Source of the DNA: Sphingomonas abaci
Lineage (GTDB): Bacteria > Pseudomonadota > Alphaproteobacteria > Sphingomonadales > Sphingomonadaceae
DNA length: 64,000 nt
Reading direction: 5' to 3'
NCBI RefSeq assembly: GCF_014199625.1
Contig: NZ_JACHNY010000007.1
Coordinates: forward strand, 122,226-186,225
The position numbers and the translations under genes were made by a program. The notes under the pieces were generated by a model that did no database searches, had not been told where the DNA came from, and saw nothing but the letters and a program-made list of their open reading frames with translations. This document shows, in pieces, positions 18,281 to 27,341 of the stretch (the stretch's first letter is position 1; the number at the start of each line of letters is the position of its first letter).

Positions 18281-19681
18281 TCATTCTTCCGCGAAGCGAT
18301 AGGGCGACAGGCCGCGTTCGCGGTCCTGCACGATCCGCGCCCGGCCAGCCGGCGGGGCGGAGCGTTGCGGGCAATCGGCGCGCAGGCAGGCGCGGCAGCC
18401 CAGCCCGATCGGCGTCGCCGGCCCCGCGGGGTCGATCCCGCGCGCCGCGTGCAGGCCGGCGACATGCTGCGCGGCGACGCCCAGGCCGATCGCATGTTCG
18501 GCCGGCACCGCCTCCGCCCCGACCACCGGCGCGCCCGGCGCGGGCGTGCTGCGCGCCAGCGTGATCCAGCGCGCGCCGTCCTCCAGCTCGACCATCTGCA
18601 CCGCCAGCGTCCCCGGCCGGTCGAAGGCGTGATGCAATCGCCATAACGGACAGCGCCCCGCCGCCTCGACCAGCACGGCGCCGCTCGCCCCGGCCAGCCG
18701 CTCGGCCACCTGCCCGGCCCGGTCGATGCGCAGGAGGAAGAAGGGCAGCCCGCGCGCGCCCACCCGTTGCAGGGTGGTCAGCCGCCGCGCCACTTGGTCG
18801 AAGCTGGCGCCGAACCGCCGCTCCAGGATCGGCACGTCATAGCCGCTCGCCTCGCAGGCGCGCAGGAAGCGGGCATAGGGCATCATCACCGCGCCGGCGA
18901 AATAGCCGAGCAGATGCTGGCGGAACAGGCGCTCCGCCGTCCGCTCGGCGAAGCCCGCGCCGCGCGCCAGCGCGTCGACCTCGCCGCGCGCCTCCAGCCC
19001 GCCCAGTTGATGCGCCAGCGCGAAGATCCGCTCGGCCGGGGCCAGCCGCTCGCTGATCTGAAGCTGGCGGGCGTGCAGGTCGAGCCGGCGGAGCAGGTCG
19101 GGCATCACCTCGACCGGCAGGATGCGGATCGACAGGCCGTGACGGACGCGCAACCGCTCGACCAGCGCGCCGTACAGGTCCGCCCCGCTCAGCCGCAATT
19201 CGTCCGCTAGCGCCTCCGCCATGGCGTCGAGATCGGCGAAATGGTTGCGCCAGCGGTCGATCTCGCGCCGCGCGAGCAGCATCGGATCGTCATCCTCCAC
19301 CCCGCCCGGCGCACCGCCACCGCCGCCGATCCGGTCGAAGGCGCGCGCGAAGGCCTCCGCCCCGCCCGGCGCCGCCGCCAGCCATTCCTCCACCTCGTGC
19401 CGGTCGATCGCCAGGTCGGCGAACAGCGGGTCGGCCAGCCGCCGCCGGATCGCCTCCGCCCCGCCCCCCGGCTCGTCGCCGCCAAGACCGCGCGGGTCGA
19501 AGTCGAACCGCTCCGCCATCGCCACCAGCAGGGCGGCGGGCAAGGCGCGCTGGTTGCGCTCGATCAGGTTCAGATAGCTGGGCGAGATCGCCAGCATCTC
19601 CGCCATGGCCGCCTGGGTCAGGCCGGTGCGACGGCGCAGGCGGCGGACCGCATGTCCGGCGAAGAGCTTGTCGCGTGCCAT
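18281..19681 (-). CDS. XRE-family regulator of the ScfR/RamB type
   Basis: 466 residues. The order is an N-terminal helix-turn-helix (about 8-62, with GLTQAAMAEMLAISPSYLNLIERNQR), an IrrE/ImmA-like metallopeptidase-related domain (about 160-260, GLSIRILPVEVMPDLLRR, ERIFALAHQLG), and a DUF2083 (ScfR) C-terminal part with several cysteines (RCPLWRLHH, GCRACLRADC). Regulators of this build sense short-chain fatty acyl-CoA and control acetate and propionate use; RamB in actinobacteria represses aceA. Here it is divergent from aceA, with a 161-base control region and a small ORF between, so control of the glyoxylate shunt is a good guess. The ATG at 19681 sits right before the HTH. Confidence 0.85.
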   Translation of the reverse strand: MARDKLFAGHAVRRLRRRTGLTQAAMAEMLAISPSYLNLIERNQRALPAALLVAMAERFDFDPRGLGGDEPGGGAEAIRRRLADPLFADLAIDRHEVEEWLAAAPGGAEAFARAFDRIGGGGGAPGGVEDDDPMLLARREIDRWRNHFADLDAMAEALADELRLSGADLYGALVERLRVRHGLSIRILPVEVMPDLLRRLDLHARQLQISERLAPAERIFALAHQLGGLEARGEVDALARGAGFAERTAERLFRQHLLGYFAGAVMMPYARFLRACEASGYDVPILERRFGASFDQVARRLTTLQRVGARGLPFFLLRIDRAGQVAERLAGASGAVLVEAAGRCPLWRLHHAFDRPGTLAVQMVELEDGARWITLARSTPAPGAPVVGAEAVPAEHAIGLGVAAQHVAGLHAARGIDPAGPATPIGLGCRACLRADCPQRSAPPAGRARIVQDRERGLSPYRFAEE

Positions 19682-19842
19682 CCCGATCCTGTCGATAAGT
19701 TTACAACATGACGGATAATAGCGCGAGAATGCCGACCTCGCGACACGAAAGCAGCGCGAAATCGACTGATCAACGGTGATTCGGTGGATTACACCACAAT
19801 GCATCCGGCGGACTGATCCGCCAGAGCGAAGGAGGTTTTCCG
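19682..19842. promoter_or_regulatory. Divergent control region, ScfR-like gene and aceA unit
   Basis: 161 bases between the start of the regulator and the start of the small ORF preceding aceA. It is AT-richer than its neighbours (TAAGTTTACAACATG around 19695) and holds a small inverted repeat GGTG-GATTA-CACC at 19783-19795. Promoters for both directions must lie here, but no consensus -35/-10 pair stands out. Binding of the neighbouring regulator is inferred from position only. Confidence 0.4.
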
Positions 19843-19998
19843 ATGCCGAACGAACCGCAACGCAGCCGCGCCGTCTTCTCGACGGAGGATTTCGGCCTGA
19901 TGAAGGAGGCGGTCGCCGATTATGTCCGCCGCATCGCCGACGATCCGCGCTCGGTTAAGTTCTCCAATCTCTACCACCGGCTCGGCCGGCTCGGCTGA
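19843..19998 (+). CDS. Small hypothetical protein upstream of aceA (51 aa)
   Basis: 51 residues starting at an ATG with a strong GGAGG site 7 bases before it. The product (MPNEPQRSRAVFSTEDFGLM ... SNLYHRLGRLG) is soluble and charged, with no signal peptide or membrane segment. It is not a recognised family to me. It is the first frame after the divergent promoter region and precedes aceA by 160 bases, with a REP hairpin pair between them, so it may share the aceA promoter and the glyoxylate-shunt control. The good ribosome site and proper codon style make a real gene likely. Confidence 0.65.
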   Translation: MPNEPQRSRAVFSTEDFGLMKEAVADYVRRIADDPRSVKFSNLYHRLGRLG

Positions 19999-20024
19999 CC
20001 GCCGCGGCTGTCGCTTCCGCCTGC

Positions 20025-20110
20025 GTTCCGGCGAAGGCCGGAACCCAGGGTTCCACGAAACCACGCCTCTCCGGTCCGCGTGGCTCCCGTGCTCCTGCCG
20101 TTGCAGGAGC
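20025..20110. repeat. REP-like hairpin pair (R4)
   Basis: Two strong hairpins: GTTCCGGC-GAAG-GCCGGAAC (20025-20044), followed by CCAGGGTTCC, and GCTCCTGC-CGTT-GCAGGAGC (20091-20110). They lie between the 51-residue gene and aceA. The CCAGGG tail links them with R6 and R7. They could trim or stabilise mRNA between the two genes. Confidence 0.75.
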
Positions 20111-20158
20111 ATGGTCGGCTCCGTCGCGGACACGCCCCCTCACGACAGGACTCCATCG

Positions 20159-21754
20159 ATGACCTACCAGGAACAGACCAGCCAGATCCGCCGACTGGTC
20201 GAGGACCATCAGGGCACCTGGGACGGCATCGACCCGGATGCCGTCGCCCGGATGCGCGCGCAGAACCGGTTCCGCACCGGCCTCGACATCGCGCGCCACA
20301 CCGCGGCGATCCTGCGGCGCGACATGGCCGCCTATGACAGCGATCCGGCGCGCTACACCCAGTCGCTGGGCTGCTGGCACGGTTTCATCGGACAGCAGAA
20401 GATCATCAGCATCAAAAAGCATTTCGGCAGCACTGAAGGCCGCTATCTCTATCTGTCCGGCTGGATGATCGCGGCGCTGCGCAGCCAGTTCGGCCCCCTG
20501 CCCGACCAGTCGATGCACGAGAAGACCAGCGTGCCGGCGCTGATCGAGGAACTCTACACCTTCCTCCGCCAGGCCGATGCGCGCGAATTGGGGATGATGT
20601 TTCGCGACCTCGACGCGGCGCGCGCCGCCGGCAACGAGATCGAGGCGCAACGGCTGCTCCACGCGATCGACCACCACGAAACGCATGTCGTGCCGATCAT
20701 CGCCGATATTGATGCCGGCTTCGGCAATGCCGAGGCGACCTATCTGCTCGCCCGCAAAATGATCGAGGCCGGCGCCTGCGCGCTCCAGATCGAGAACCAG
20801 GTCAGCGACGAGAAGCAGTGCGGCCATCAGGACGGCAAGGTCACCGTGCCGCACGAGGACTTCCTGGCGAAGATCCGCGCCTGCCGCTACGCCTTCCTGG
20901 AGCTGGGCGTCGAGGACGGCATCATCGTCGCGCGCACCGATTCGCTGGGCGCGGGGCTGACCAAGCAGATCGCCTATTCGCGCGCGGCGGGCGACCTGGG
21001 CGACCAGTACAACGCCTTCCTCGATTGCGAGCCGGTGACCGACATCGCCACCCTGCGCGGCGATGTGGTGATCGAGCGCGACGGGCAGTTGATGCGGCCC
21101 AAGCGGCTGCCCTCCAACCTGTACCAGTTCCGCGCCGGCACCGGCGAGGATCGCTGCGTGCTCGACTGCATCACCGCGCTCCGGAACGGCGCGGACCTGC
21201 TGTGGATCGAGACGGAGAAGCCGCATATCGAGCAGATCGCCGCCATGGTCGACCGCATCCGCGCGGTCGTGCCCGACGCCAAGCTGGTCTACAACAACTC
21301 GCCCAGCTTCAACTGGACGCTCAACTTCCGCCAGCAGGTCTATGATGCCTGGGACGCGGCGGGGCGCGACCTGTCCGCCTATGACCGGGCGCGGCTGATG
21401 AGCGTCGACTATGACGAGACCCCGCTGGCGCAGGAAGCGGACGAGCGCATCCGTACCTTCCAGCGCGACGCCTCGGCGCGGGCGGGCATCTTCCACCACC
21501 TCATCACGCTGCCGACCTATCACACCGCCGCCTTGTCGACCGATCATCTGGCGCGCGACTATTTCGGCGAGGCGGGGATGCTGGGCTATGTGCGCGGCGT
21601 CCAGCGGGTGGAAATCCGCGAGGGGATCGCCTGTGTCCGCCACCAGAACATGTCCGGCTCCGACATCGGCGACGATCACAAGGAGTATTTCGCGGGCGAG
21701 GCGGCGCTGAAGGCGGGCGGCGTCCACAACACGATGAACCAGTTCGCGGCCTGA
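20159..21754 (+). CDS. aceA: Isocitrate lyase
   Basis: 531 residues, the length of the longer proteobacterial class. It cleaves isocitrate to glyoxylate and succinate, the first step of the glyoxylate shunt, which allows growth on acetate and fatty acids. The catalytic loop KQCGHQDGK (about 219-227, Cys 221) is intact, as are IADIDAGFGN (about 181-190, Mg-binding Asp) and NNSPSFNW (about 380). The ATG at 20159 follows a CAGGACT-like site. Malate synthase is not in this window. The divergent ScfR-like gene is its likely regulator. Confidence 0.96.
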   Translation: MTYQEQTSQIRRLVEDHQGTWDGIDPDAVARMRAQNRFRTGLDIARHTAAILRRDMAAYDSDPARYTQSLGCWHGFIGQQKIISIKKHFGSTEGRYLYLSGWMIAALRSQFGPLPDQSMHEKTSVPALIEELYTFLRQADARELGMMFRDLDAARAAGNEIEAQRLLHAIDHHETHVVPIIADIDAGFGNAEATYLLARKMIEAGACALQIENQVSDEKQCGHQDGKVTVPHEDFLAKIRACRYAFLELGVEDGIIVARTDSLGAGLTKQIAYSRAAGDLGDQYNAFLDCEPVTDIATLRGDVVIERDGQLMRPKRLPSNLYQFRAGTGEDRCVLDCITALRNGADLLWIETEKPHIEQIAAMVDRIRAVVPDAKLVYNNSPSFNWTLNFRQQVYDAWDAAGRDLSAYDRARLMSVDYDETPLAQEADERIRTFQRDASARAGIFHHLITLPTYHTAALSTDHLARDYFGEAGMLGYVRGVQRVEIREGIACVRHQNMSGSDIGDDHKEYFAGEAALKAGGVHNTMNQFAA

Positions 21755-21795
21755 GGCCTCACCGCTGCGACCACATCCCGCACGCCTTACGCATC

Positions 21796-21882
21796 ACCCC
21801 GGCGGCGGCGGGGGTCCCGTTGCGGAACGCTGGTACGAGACCAGGAACGTTCCGTGACGGGACCCCCGCCTCTGCCGGGGTC
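21796..21882. repeat. REP-like inverted pair (R5) between aceA and fliS
   Basis: The left arm 21796-21829 (ACCCCGGCGGCGGCGGGGGT then CCCGTTGCGGAACG) and the right arm 21848-21881 are inverted copies, so the whole can form a long hairpin between two convergent genes and may serve as a shared terminator. A third partial arm (GGCCCCGCCTTCGCCGGAAC) lies near 21915-21940. Same family as R1 and R2. Confidence 0.78.
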
Positions 21883-21967
21883 GATGGTCGTCAGGAAGGC
21901 TGACCGTTGAAAGGCCCCGCCTTCGCCGGAACGACAGGATGGGCAAGGAAGGGGCCGGACGCCCTCC

Positions 21968-22369
21968 TCATGCCGCCGAGATGCTGGCCCAGGCGGCGGC
22001 GATCTCGGCCATGCTGTCGGCGGTGGCGCGGAACGGGGCCGGATCGTCGTCCAGCGCGGCCTGGACGATCTGGCTGCGGGTGCCGGCATAAAGCCGCGCC
22101 AGCGTCTTCGACACGTCGCCGCCCTGGTCGAAGTCGAGCCCCGTCTCCAACGCGAACAGGATGGCGGTGGCGCGGGTGACGCGGTCGCTCTTCACCCGGT
22201 GCTGGCGATGCTCCGCCGCGCAGGCCGCCGCGCGCAGCGCCGCCACCAGCTCGGCATAGAGGAGCTGGACCAGCTTCGGCCCGGTCGCCGCCTGGGCGGT
22301 GCGGCCGGCGGCGTCGATCTCGCGATAGGTCGCCCAGGGGTCGCGGAGCAGGGTGGAGGCATAGGCCAT
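21968..22369 (-). CDS. fliS: Flagellar export chaperone FliS
   Basis: 133 residues from the ATG at 22369. FliS binds the C-terminus of unexported flagellin in the cytoplasm and keeps it from polymerising. The expected opening (YASTLLRDPWATYREID) and the helical pattern KLVQLLYAELVAALRAA are present. The chosen ATG overlaps the fliD stop by one base (TGATG), which favours it over a GTG 21 bases upstream. It is the last gene of the flagellar run. Confidence 0.85.
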   Translation of the reverse strand: MAYASTLLRDPWATYREIDAAGRTAQAATGPKLVQLLYAELVAALRAAACAAEHRQHRVKSDRVTRATAILFALETGLDFDQGGDVSKTLARLYAGTRSQIVQAALDDDPAPFRATADSMAEIAAAWASISAA

Positions 22370-23808
22370 CAGTCGTTGCCCTTCGTCCACTGCGCGATCT
22401 GCTGGGTCATGAACGCCTGGGTCGCCTTGTACGCCGCGACGCGCGCGTCCATCGCCGCGAACTGGCTGGTGAGCCGCGTCGACAGCATCGTGGCCGCATC
22501 GCTCGCCTTGGTCTTGGCGTCGGCCAGATCGCTCTGCTGCTTGGTATAGCGCGCGGTCGAGGCGTCGAGCCCGGCATTCTTGTCGGTCAGCTTGCCCGTC
22601 ACCGCCGACAAGGCCGCCGACAGGCCGCCGCCGCTCGCGCCCGTGCCATCGGCGAACAGCGCCTCGACCGCCGCCGGATCGGCCGCGATCGCCTTGTTGA
22701 AGGTGGCGGTGTTGAACGACAGGGTGCCGTCACGATTGGTCGACACGCCGATATCAGCCAGCGTCTGCGGCCCGCCGCCGGTGGCGGTCGCCAGCTTCGT
22801 GGTGGTCAGCGCGCCCAACGCGCGCATCATCGCGGTGGCGGCGCTGTCGGTCTTCAGCACGCCGTCGGTGACGTTGGTCTCCTCGGCGATCACCGCCTTC
22901 ACCTGGTTGAAGGTGTCGACGAAATCCTGCGCCGCCTGCATCAGGCTGTTGGACGGGCTGGCGGTGCCGATCGTCACCGTGCCGGTCGATTGCAGCTCCA
23001 GCTTCACGCCGTCAAACAGGTTGTTGATCGTGTTGCTGCTGCGCGTGAAGCGCGCCCCGTCCAGCATCACCACCGCATCCTGCGCGGCGGTGCCGACCGT
23101 GGTGCCGGTCGCGTTCGGCCCGACCGACAGCGTCGACAGGGCCAAGCCTTCGCCGCCGGCATCGCTGCCGGTGATCTCGAACGCCTGGGACGCGCCGGTC
23201 GCGCCCTTGATCGTCAGCCGCTGGCCATTGCCGTCGCTGATCACGCTGGCGGACAGGCCGGTCTTCTCCTTGATCTGCGCGGCGATGTCGCTGAGCGTCG
23301 CGCCGGCGGCGATGTCGACCGAGACGGTACGGGTCGCCGACAGGCTGGTCGAGCCGTCCGCGCCGGTCACGTAGCTGCCGGTCACGACCGACAGCGTGCC
23401 GCCGCGGAACCCCTCCGTCGCGCCGACCGGCATATTGGTGGTCGCGGCCTGCGCGGCGGCAAGCTGGGTCACGTCGATCTTGGCGCTGATCCCGGCGACC
23501 TTGGCGCCCGACAGCCGGCTCACCGCCGCGACGGCGGTGTTGGAGCTGGTCGGCTGGGTGGCGAGCGAACCGCCCTTGACCAACTGGCGCAGCGCCGAAT
23601 CGAAGCCGGTGATGCCGCTCTTCAGCTTGGCGAGCCCGCTGATCTGCGCGGTCAGCGTGTCCTGGCGGGCGGTGAACTGGCTGGTCTTGGCGGCATATTG
23701 CGCATCGACCAGCGAGGCGACCAGCGCCTTCAGGTCGATGCCCGACCCCACGCCCAACGACTGGGTGATGGAGGAGGAGCCACTGGTCGCCGAAGTCGTA
23801 CTGGTCAT
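22369..23808 (-). CDS. fliD: Flagellar hook-associated protein 2, filament cap
   Basis: 479 residues. FliD caps the growing filament and guides flagellin insertion at the distal end. The N-terminal conserved block SLGVGSGIDLKALVASLVDA (about 16-35), the Ala/Ser/Thr-rich middle and the C-terminal helix (AALSAVTGKLTDKNAGL, MTQQIAQWT) follow the family plan. A GTG one codon upstream is an alternative start. It is 54 bases after flhB and coupled to fliS. The product leaves by the flagellar type III path, so no signal peptide is expected. Confidence 0.93.
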   Translation of the reverse strand: MTSTTSATSGSSSITQSLGVGSGIDLKALVASLVDAQYAAKTSQFTARQDTLTAQISGLAKLKSGITGFDSALRQLVKGGSLATQPTSSNTAVAAVSRLSGAKVAGISAKIDVTQLAAAQAATTNMPVGATEGFRGGTLSVVTGSYVTGADGSTSLSATRTVSVDIAAGATLSDIAAQIKEKTGLSASVISDGNGQRLTIKGATGASQAFEITGSDAGGEGLALSTLSVGPNATGTTVGTAAQDAVVMLDGARFTRSSNTINNLFDGVKLELQSTGTVTIGTASPSNSLMQAAQDFVDTFNQVKAVIAEETNVTDGVLKTDSAATAMMRALGALTTTKLATATGGGPQTLADIGVSTNRDGTLSFNTATFNKAIAADPAAVEALFADGTGASGGGLSAALSAVTGKLTDKNAGLDASTARYTKQQSDLADAKTKASDAATMLSTRLTSQFAAMDARVAAYKATQAFMTQQIAQWTKGND

Positions 23809-23862
23809 CACCCGTCCCTTGTCTGACCGGGGAAACGGCCGGCGTGCCGTATCCTTTAGGCT

Positions 23863-24996
23863 TTATTGCTTCGCGCCATTCTCGTCGAAGCGCGCCGTGT
23901 CGGGCACCTCGACGGGCGGCAGCGGCGCGGCGCCGCCGCCGGCCTGCGCGTTCAGCCCGAAGACGAAGGCGAGCACGGTGGCGATCGCCACGTACAGGTC
24001 GTCGCGCACCTCCTGCCCCTCGCGGCTGGTGTAGTAGACCGCGCGGGCGAGCGCGGGATATTCCAGGATCGGCACCGCCATCTCGCCGGCGATCTCGCGA
24101 ATGGCCAGCGCGGTCGCGCCCCGCCCCTTGGCGACCACCACCGGCACCTGGTCGCGACCCCGGTCGTAGCGCAGCGCCACCGCGAAATGGGTCGGGTTGG
24201 TCAAGACGACATGCGCCTCCTGCACCGCCTTGCGCGCGCCGCCGGACAGGATCGCCCGCTGGCGCGCGCGGATATGCCCCTTGGCCTCCGGCGAGCCTTC
24301 GCTTTCCTTGTGCTCGTCCTTGATCTCCTGCTTCGACATGCGCAGCTTGCGCATCCGCTGCAGCCATTGGACCGGCACGTCGATGCCGGCGATTGCGACC
24401 ATGCCCAGCGCCATCGCGACCAGGATGCCGGTGAAGGTGCCGCCGACCTCGTTCAGCGCCTGGGGCAGGCTGGACGAGGACAGGCCCAGCGTCGCGCGTG
24501 ACGCCTTCCACAGCATCCAGCCACCGATGCTGCCGAGCAGCACGACCTTGAGCAGCGACTTGGCCAGCTCGATCCATCCCTGCATCCCGAAGATGCGCTT
24601 CAGGCCGGAGACGGGGTTGATGCGGCTGGCCTTGGGCGCGATCAGCCCGCCGTTGAAGCCGAAATGGCCGAGCATCGCGCCCGACGCCAGGGCCGCCGCC
24701 AAGCTGATCGCGAGCAGCGAGCCGACCGGTGCGGCCAGCCGCCACCCCGCCTCCGCCAGCGGCCGCCAGGGCGAGAAATCCTCGACATCGCCACGCCCGA
24801 ACTGGAAGCTGGCCGCCATCACCGCCTTGCACGCCGCGAGCAGCGCCGGCCCCATGAACAGGATCCAGCCGACCCCCGCCAGCATCACCACCGCCGCCGC
24901 CAGGTCGCGCGAGCGCCAGACATTGCCGTCCTCGACCGCCTTGTCCTGGCGCTTCTGGGTCGGGGCCTCCGTCTTTTCGCCGAATTCGTCAGCCAT
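23863..24996 (-). CDS. flhB: Flagellar export switch protein FlhB
   Basis: 377 residues. FlhB is a membrane part of the export gate; self-cleavage in NPTH switches export from rod/hook to filament substrates. NPTH is at about 267-270. The N-terminal EKTEAPTQKRQDKA block and four membrane segments (about 30-205) are as expected. The tail after residue 350 is proline-rich. It is three bases from fliR, and fliP-Q-R-flhB is the standard order. Confidence 0.95.
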   Translation of the reverse strand: MADEFGEKTEAPTQKRQDKAVEDGNVWRSRDLAAAVVMLAGVGWILFMGPALLAACKAVMAASFQFGRGDVEDFSPWRPLAEAGWRLAAPVGSLLAISLAAALASGAMLGHFGFNGGLIAPKASRINPVSGLKRIFGMQGWIELAKSLLKVVLLGSIGGWMLWKASRATLGLSSSSLPQALNEVGGTFTGILVAMALGMVAIAGIDVPVQWLQRMRKLRMSKQEIKDEHKESEGSPEAKGHIRARQRAILSGGARKAVQEAHVVLTNPTHFAVALRYDRGRDQVPVVVAKGRGATALAIREIAGEMAVPILEYPALARAVYYTSREGQEVRDDLYVAIATVLAFVFGLNAQAGGGAAPLPPVEVPDTARFDENGAKQ

Positions 24997-24999
24997 GCC

Positions 25000-25773
25000 T
25001 CATCCCAGCACCAGGGTCTGCACCGCGCCCAGGCTCTCGTGGACGATCACCTGCATGTAATCGCCCATCGCCGGGAAGGCGATCGCCAGCGCCACCACGC
25101 CGACCGCCAGACTGGCGGGCAGGCCGACCGAGAACAGGTTGAGCGCGGGGGCGGCGCGGCTCATCATGCCGACGACCAGGTTGAGGCAGAGCAGCAGGAA
25201 GCCGACCGGCAGCGCCAGCAGAAGGCCGGCGAGGAATGCGTAGCCGCCGAAAAAGGCGATCGCCTTCAGCCGGTCGACGCCCAGCCAGGCTTGGCCCGGC
25301 GGCAGCGCGGCATAGCTTTTGACCACCATGTCGACCAGCACCAGATGCCCGTCCATCGACAGGAACAGGAGCGTCAGCATGATGCTGAAGAACTGGCCCA
25401 GCGCCGGGCTCGAACGGCCGTTCTGCGGATCGATCGACGAGGCGAAGCCGATCCCCATCGCGCCGCCGATCAGTTCGGAGGCGATGAGCGGCGCGGCGAA
25501 GGCGATCTGGAGGATGAAGCCCATCGCGAAGCCGACCAGCGCCTCCGCGGCGATCGACAGGAAGGTGGCGACCGCGAACACGCTGGGCGGCGGCGCGATG
25601 CTGTTCGTCGCCAGCACCAGCACGCCGATCGCGCCGGACAGCGAGACGCGGACCAGGAGCGGCAGGCTGACCGAGCCGAACACCGGGGCCGCCACGAACG
25701 CCGCGCCGATCCTGACCATCACGAACAGGAGCGCCCAGAGCTGTGGCTCGATCGAGAGGCCGAAGCCCAGCAT
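25000..25773 (-). CDS. fliR: Flagellar biosynthetic protein FliR
   Basis: 257 residues, the usual length. FliR is an export-gate subunit that assembles with FliP and FliQ. Multiple membrane segments, for example LWALLFVMVRIGAAFVAAPVFG at the start and FGGYAFLAGLLLALPVGFLLL near the end. The ATG starts six bases after the fliQ stop. Confidence 0.94.
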   Translation of the reverse strand: MLGFGLSIEPQLWALLFVMVRIGAAFVAAPVFGSVSLPLLVRVSLSGAIGVLVLATNSIAPPPSVFAVATFLSIAAEALVGFAMGFILQIAFAAPLIASELIGGAMGIGFASSIDPQNGRSSPALGQFFSIMLTLLFLSMDGHLVLVDMVVKSYAALPPGQAWLGVDRLKAIAFFGGYAFLAGLLLALPVGFLLLCLNLVVGMMSRAAPALNLFSVGLPASLAVGVVALAIAFPAMGDYMQVIVHESLGAVQTLVLG

Positions 25774-25779
25774 CCGGCC

Positions 25780-26049
25780 TTACTTCACCAGGTCCGGGAT
25801 GCGTTCGAACATCTGCACGGTGAAATCGGACAGAAGGCCCAGGATCAGCCCGCCGAAGATCAGGATCGACAGCGCCACCACGACCAGCTTGGGCACGAAG
25901 GTGAGCGTCTGCTCGTTGATCGAGGTCGCCGCCTGCACCATGCCCAGGATCAGCCCGGCGAGCAGCGCCGGCACCAGGATCGGCGCGGCCGCCAGCGCCA
26001 GCACCCACATGGTCTGGTTGGCGATGGTCAGGAAGTAATCGGCGTCCAT
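25780..26049 (-). CDS. fliQ: Flagellar biosynthetic protein FliQ
   Basis: 89 residues, normal for the family. Two membrane helices (MWVLALAAAPILVPALLAG and LVVVALSILIFGGLILG) flank the conserved loop ATSINEQTLTFVPK. FliQ is one of the three export-gate core proteins. The ATG at 26049 is used because the family N-terminus (MDADYFLTIANQTMW) begins there. Between it and fliP lies a REP pair, the largest gap in the fliO-flhB run. Confidence 0.93.
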   Translation of the reverse strand: MDADYFLTIANQTMWVLALAAAPILVPALLAGLILGMVQAATSINEQTLTFVPKLVVVALSILIFGGLILGLLSDFTVQMFERIPDLVK

Positions 26050-26094
26050 GTCCTCAAGTCCCGCTTCAAAGGGTGAGCCGCGTCGCGCCCGTGC

Positions 26095-26180
26095 GCCTGC
26101 GCAGGCAAGAGCCCAGGGTTCCGCGCACCGTCCGGCATCGTTCCGCTTGGCCCCAAGCTCCCGCCGGCGCAGGAGCATGG
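26095..26180. repeat. REP-like inverted pair (R6) inside the flagellar operon
   Basis: The left arm (26095-26125, GCCTGCGCAGGC then AAGAGCCCAGGG) and the right arm (26149-26180, GCTCCCGCCGGCGCAGGAGC) are inverted relatives. It separates fliP from fliQ. Same subfamily as R4 and R7 (CCCAGGG tail). Confidence 0.72.
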
Positions 26181-26186
26181 CGGCCC

Positions 26187-27086
26187 TCAGGTCGCGAAGG
26201 AGTTGGCGAGGCTGCCCATGGTCAGCGCCCAGCCGTCGACCAGAACGAACAGCAGCAGCTTGAACGGCAGCGAGATGATCGTCGGCGACAGCATCGCCAT
26301 GCCCAGGCTCATCAGCACCGTCGCCACGATCAGATCGATGACGATGAAGGGCAGGAAGATCAGGAAGCCGATCTGGAACGCGGTCTTCAGCTCCGAGGTG
26401 ACGAAGGCCGGCAGCAGCACCGCGAACGGGATGTCGTTGGGCGAGGCATAGGGGCCCGACTTGGCCATCTCGGCGAACATCGTCACGTCCTTGACCCGCG
26501 TCTGCTTGGTCATGAACTGGTGGAGCGGCGCGGCCGCGGTCTGGATCATCTGCGTGCCGGCCAGTTGCCCGGCGGCATAGGGCTGGATCGCCTGGGCGTT
26601 GATCTGGCTGATCGTCGGCGCCATCACGAACAGGCTGAGGAACAGCGACAGGCCGATCAGCACCTGATTGGGCGGCGTCTGCTGCAGGCCGAGCGCCTGG
26701 CGCAGCACCGCCAGCACGATGATGATCCGCGTGAAGCTGGTCATCATCAAGAGGATGCCCGGCAGGATCGTCAACAGCCCCATGATGATGAGGACCTGGA
26801 GCGACAGGCTGAGCGGCGCGGACTGGCCCTGTTGCTGGCCGCCGAGCTGGCCCAGCGCGCGGTCGACCGCGTCGCCCACGCCCGGCACCGGCGCGCCCGG
26901 CGCCCCGACCGGCGCCGCCGCGGGGGCGGCCTGCGCGAAGGCGGGCATCGCGACCAGCAGCGCGACGACCAGCGCCAGCGCGATCCAGACCAGGGTCAGG
27001 GCACGCGACCGGGTCCCGTCACGCGCTGGCCGACCGGTGCGGACCAGCGCGGGACCGATGCCGCTGCGCGTCACGGAAATGCTCAT
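26187..27086 (-). CDS. fliP: Flagellar biosynthetic protein FliP
   Basis: 299 residues. FliP is the main pore subunit of the flagellar export gate. A cleavable signal (LTLVWIALALVVALLVAMPAF near residue 40) precedes an Ala/Pro/Gln-rich stretch and then the family core: LQVLIIMGLLTILPGILLMM, MTSFTRIIIVLAVLRQALG and the conserved FLLPAFVTSELKTAFQIGF-like block. The ATG at 27086 overlaps the fliO stop by four bases. The N-terminal region before the signal is longer than usual. Confidence 0.94.
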   Translation of the reverse strand: MSISVTRSGIGPALVRTGRPARDGTRSRALTLVWIALALVVALLVAMPAFAQAAPAAAPVGAPGAPVPGVGDAVDRALGQLGGQQQGQSAPLSLSLQVLIIMGLLTILPGILLMMTSFTRIIIVLAVLRQALGLQQTPPNQVLIGLSLFLSLFVMAPTISQINAQAIQPYAAGQLAGTQMIQTAAAPLHQFMTKQTRVKDVTMFAEMAKSGPYASPNDIPFAVLLPAFVTSELKTAFQIGFLIFLPFIVIDLIVATVLMSLGMAMLSPTIISLPFKLLLFVLVDGWALTMGSLANSFAT

Positions 27087-27337
27087 GCGTCCACCTTGTC
27101 GACCAGCGACACGCCGCCCCGGCCAACCGACACGAGCAGCCGCCGTCCCTCGAACTCCACCACCGCCAGACGCAGGCCCGGCGAGATCATCATGGTCTCC
27201 TTCACCGCGATCAGCCGCGTCGCCGGCCGGCCGGGGATCCGGCTCTCCAGCCGCCGCCACAGATAGAGGCAGCCGATCATCAGGCCGCAGACCAGCGGCA
27301 AGAGGATGACGAGCTTCAGGATGTACGACCACAGCAT
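27083..27337 (-). CDS. fliO: Flagellar biosynthetic protein FliO
   Basis: 84 residues: one membrane helix (ILKLVILLPLVCGLMIGCLYLW) followed by a small cytoplasmic domain with LIAVKETMMISPGLRLAVVEFEGRRLLVSVG, the FliO signature. FliO helps assemble the FliP ring. Placed by family and by position between fliN and fliP; coupled to fliP by an ATGA overlap. Confidence 0.88.
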   Translation of the reverse strand: MLWSYILKLVILLPLVCGLMIGCLYLWRRLESRIPGRPATRLIAVKETMMISPGLRLAVVEFEGRRLLVSVGRGGVSLVDKVDA

Positions 27338-27341
27338 CGGA

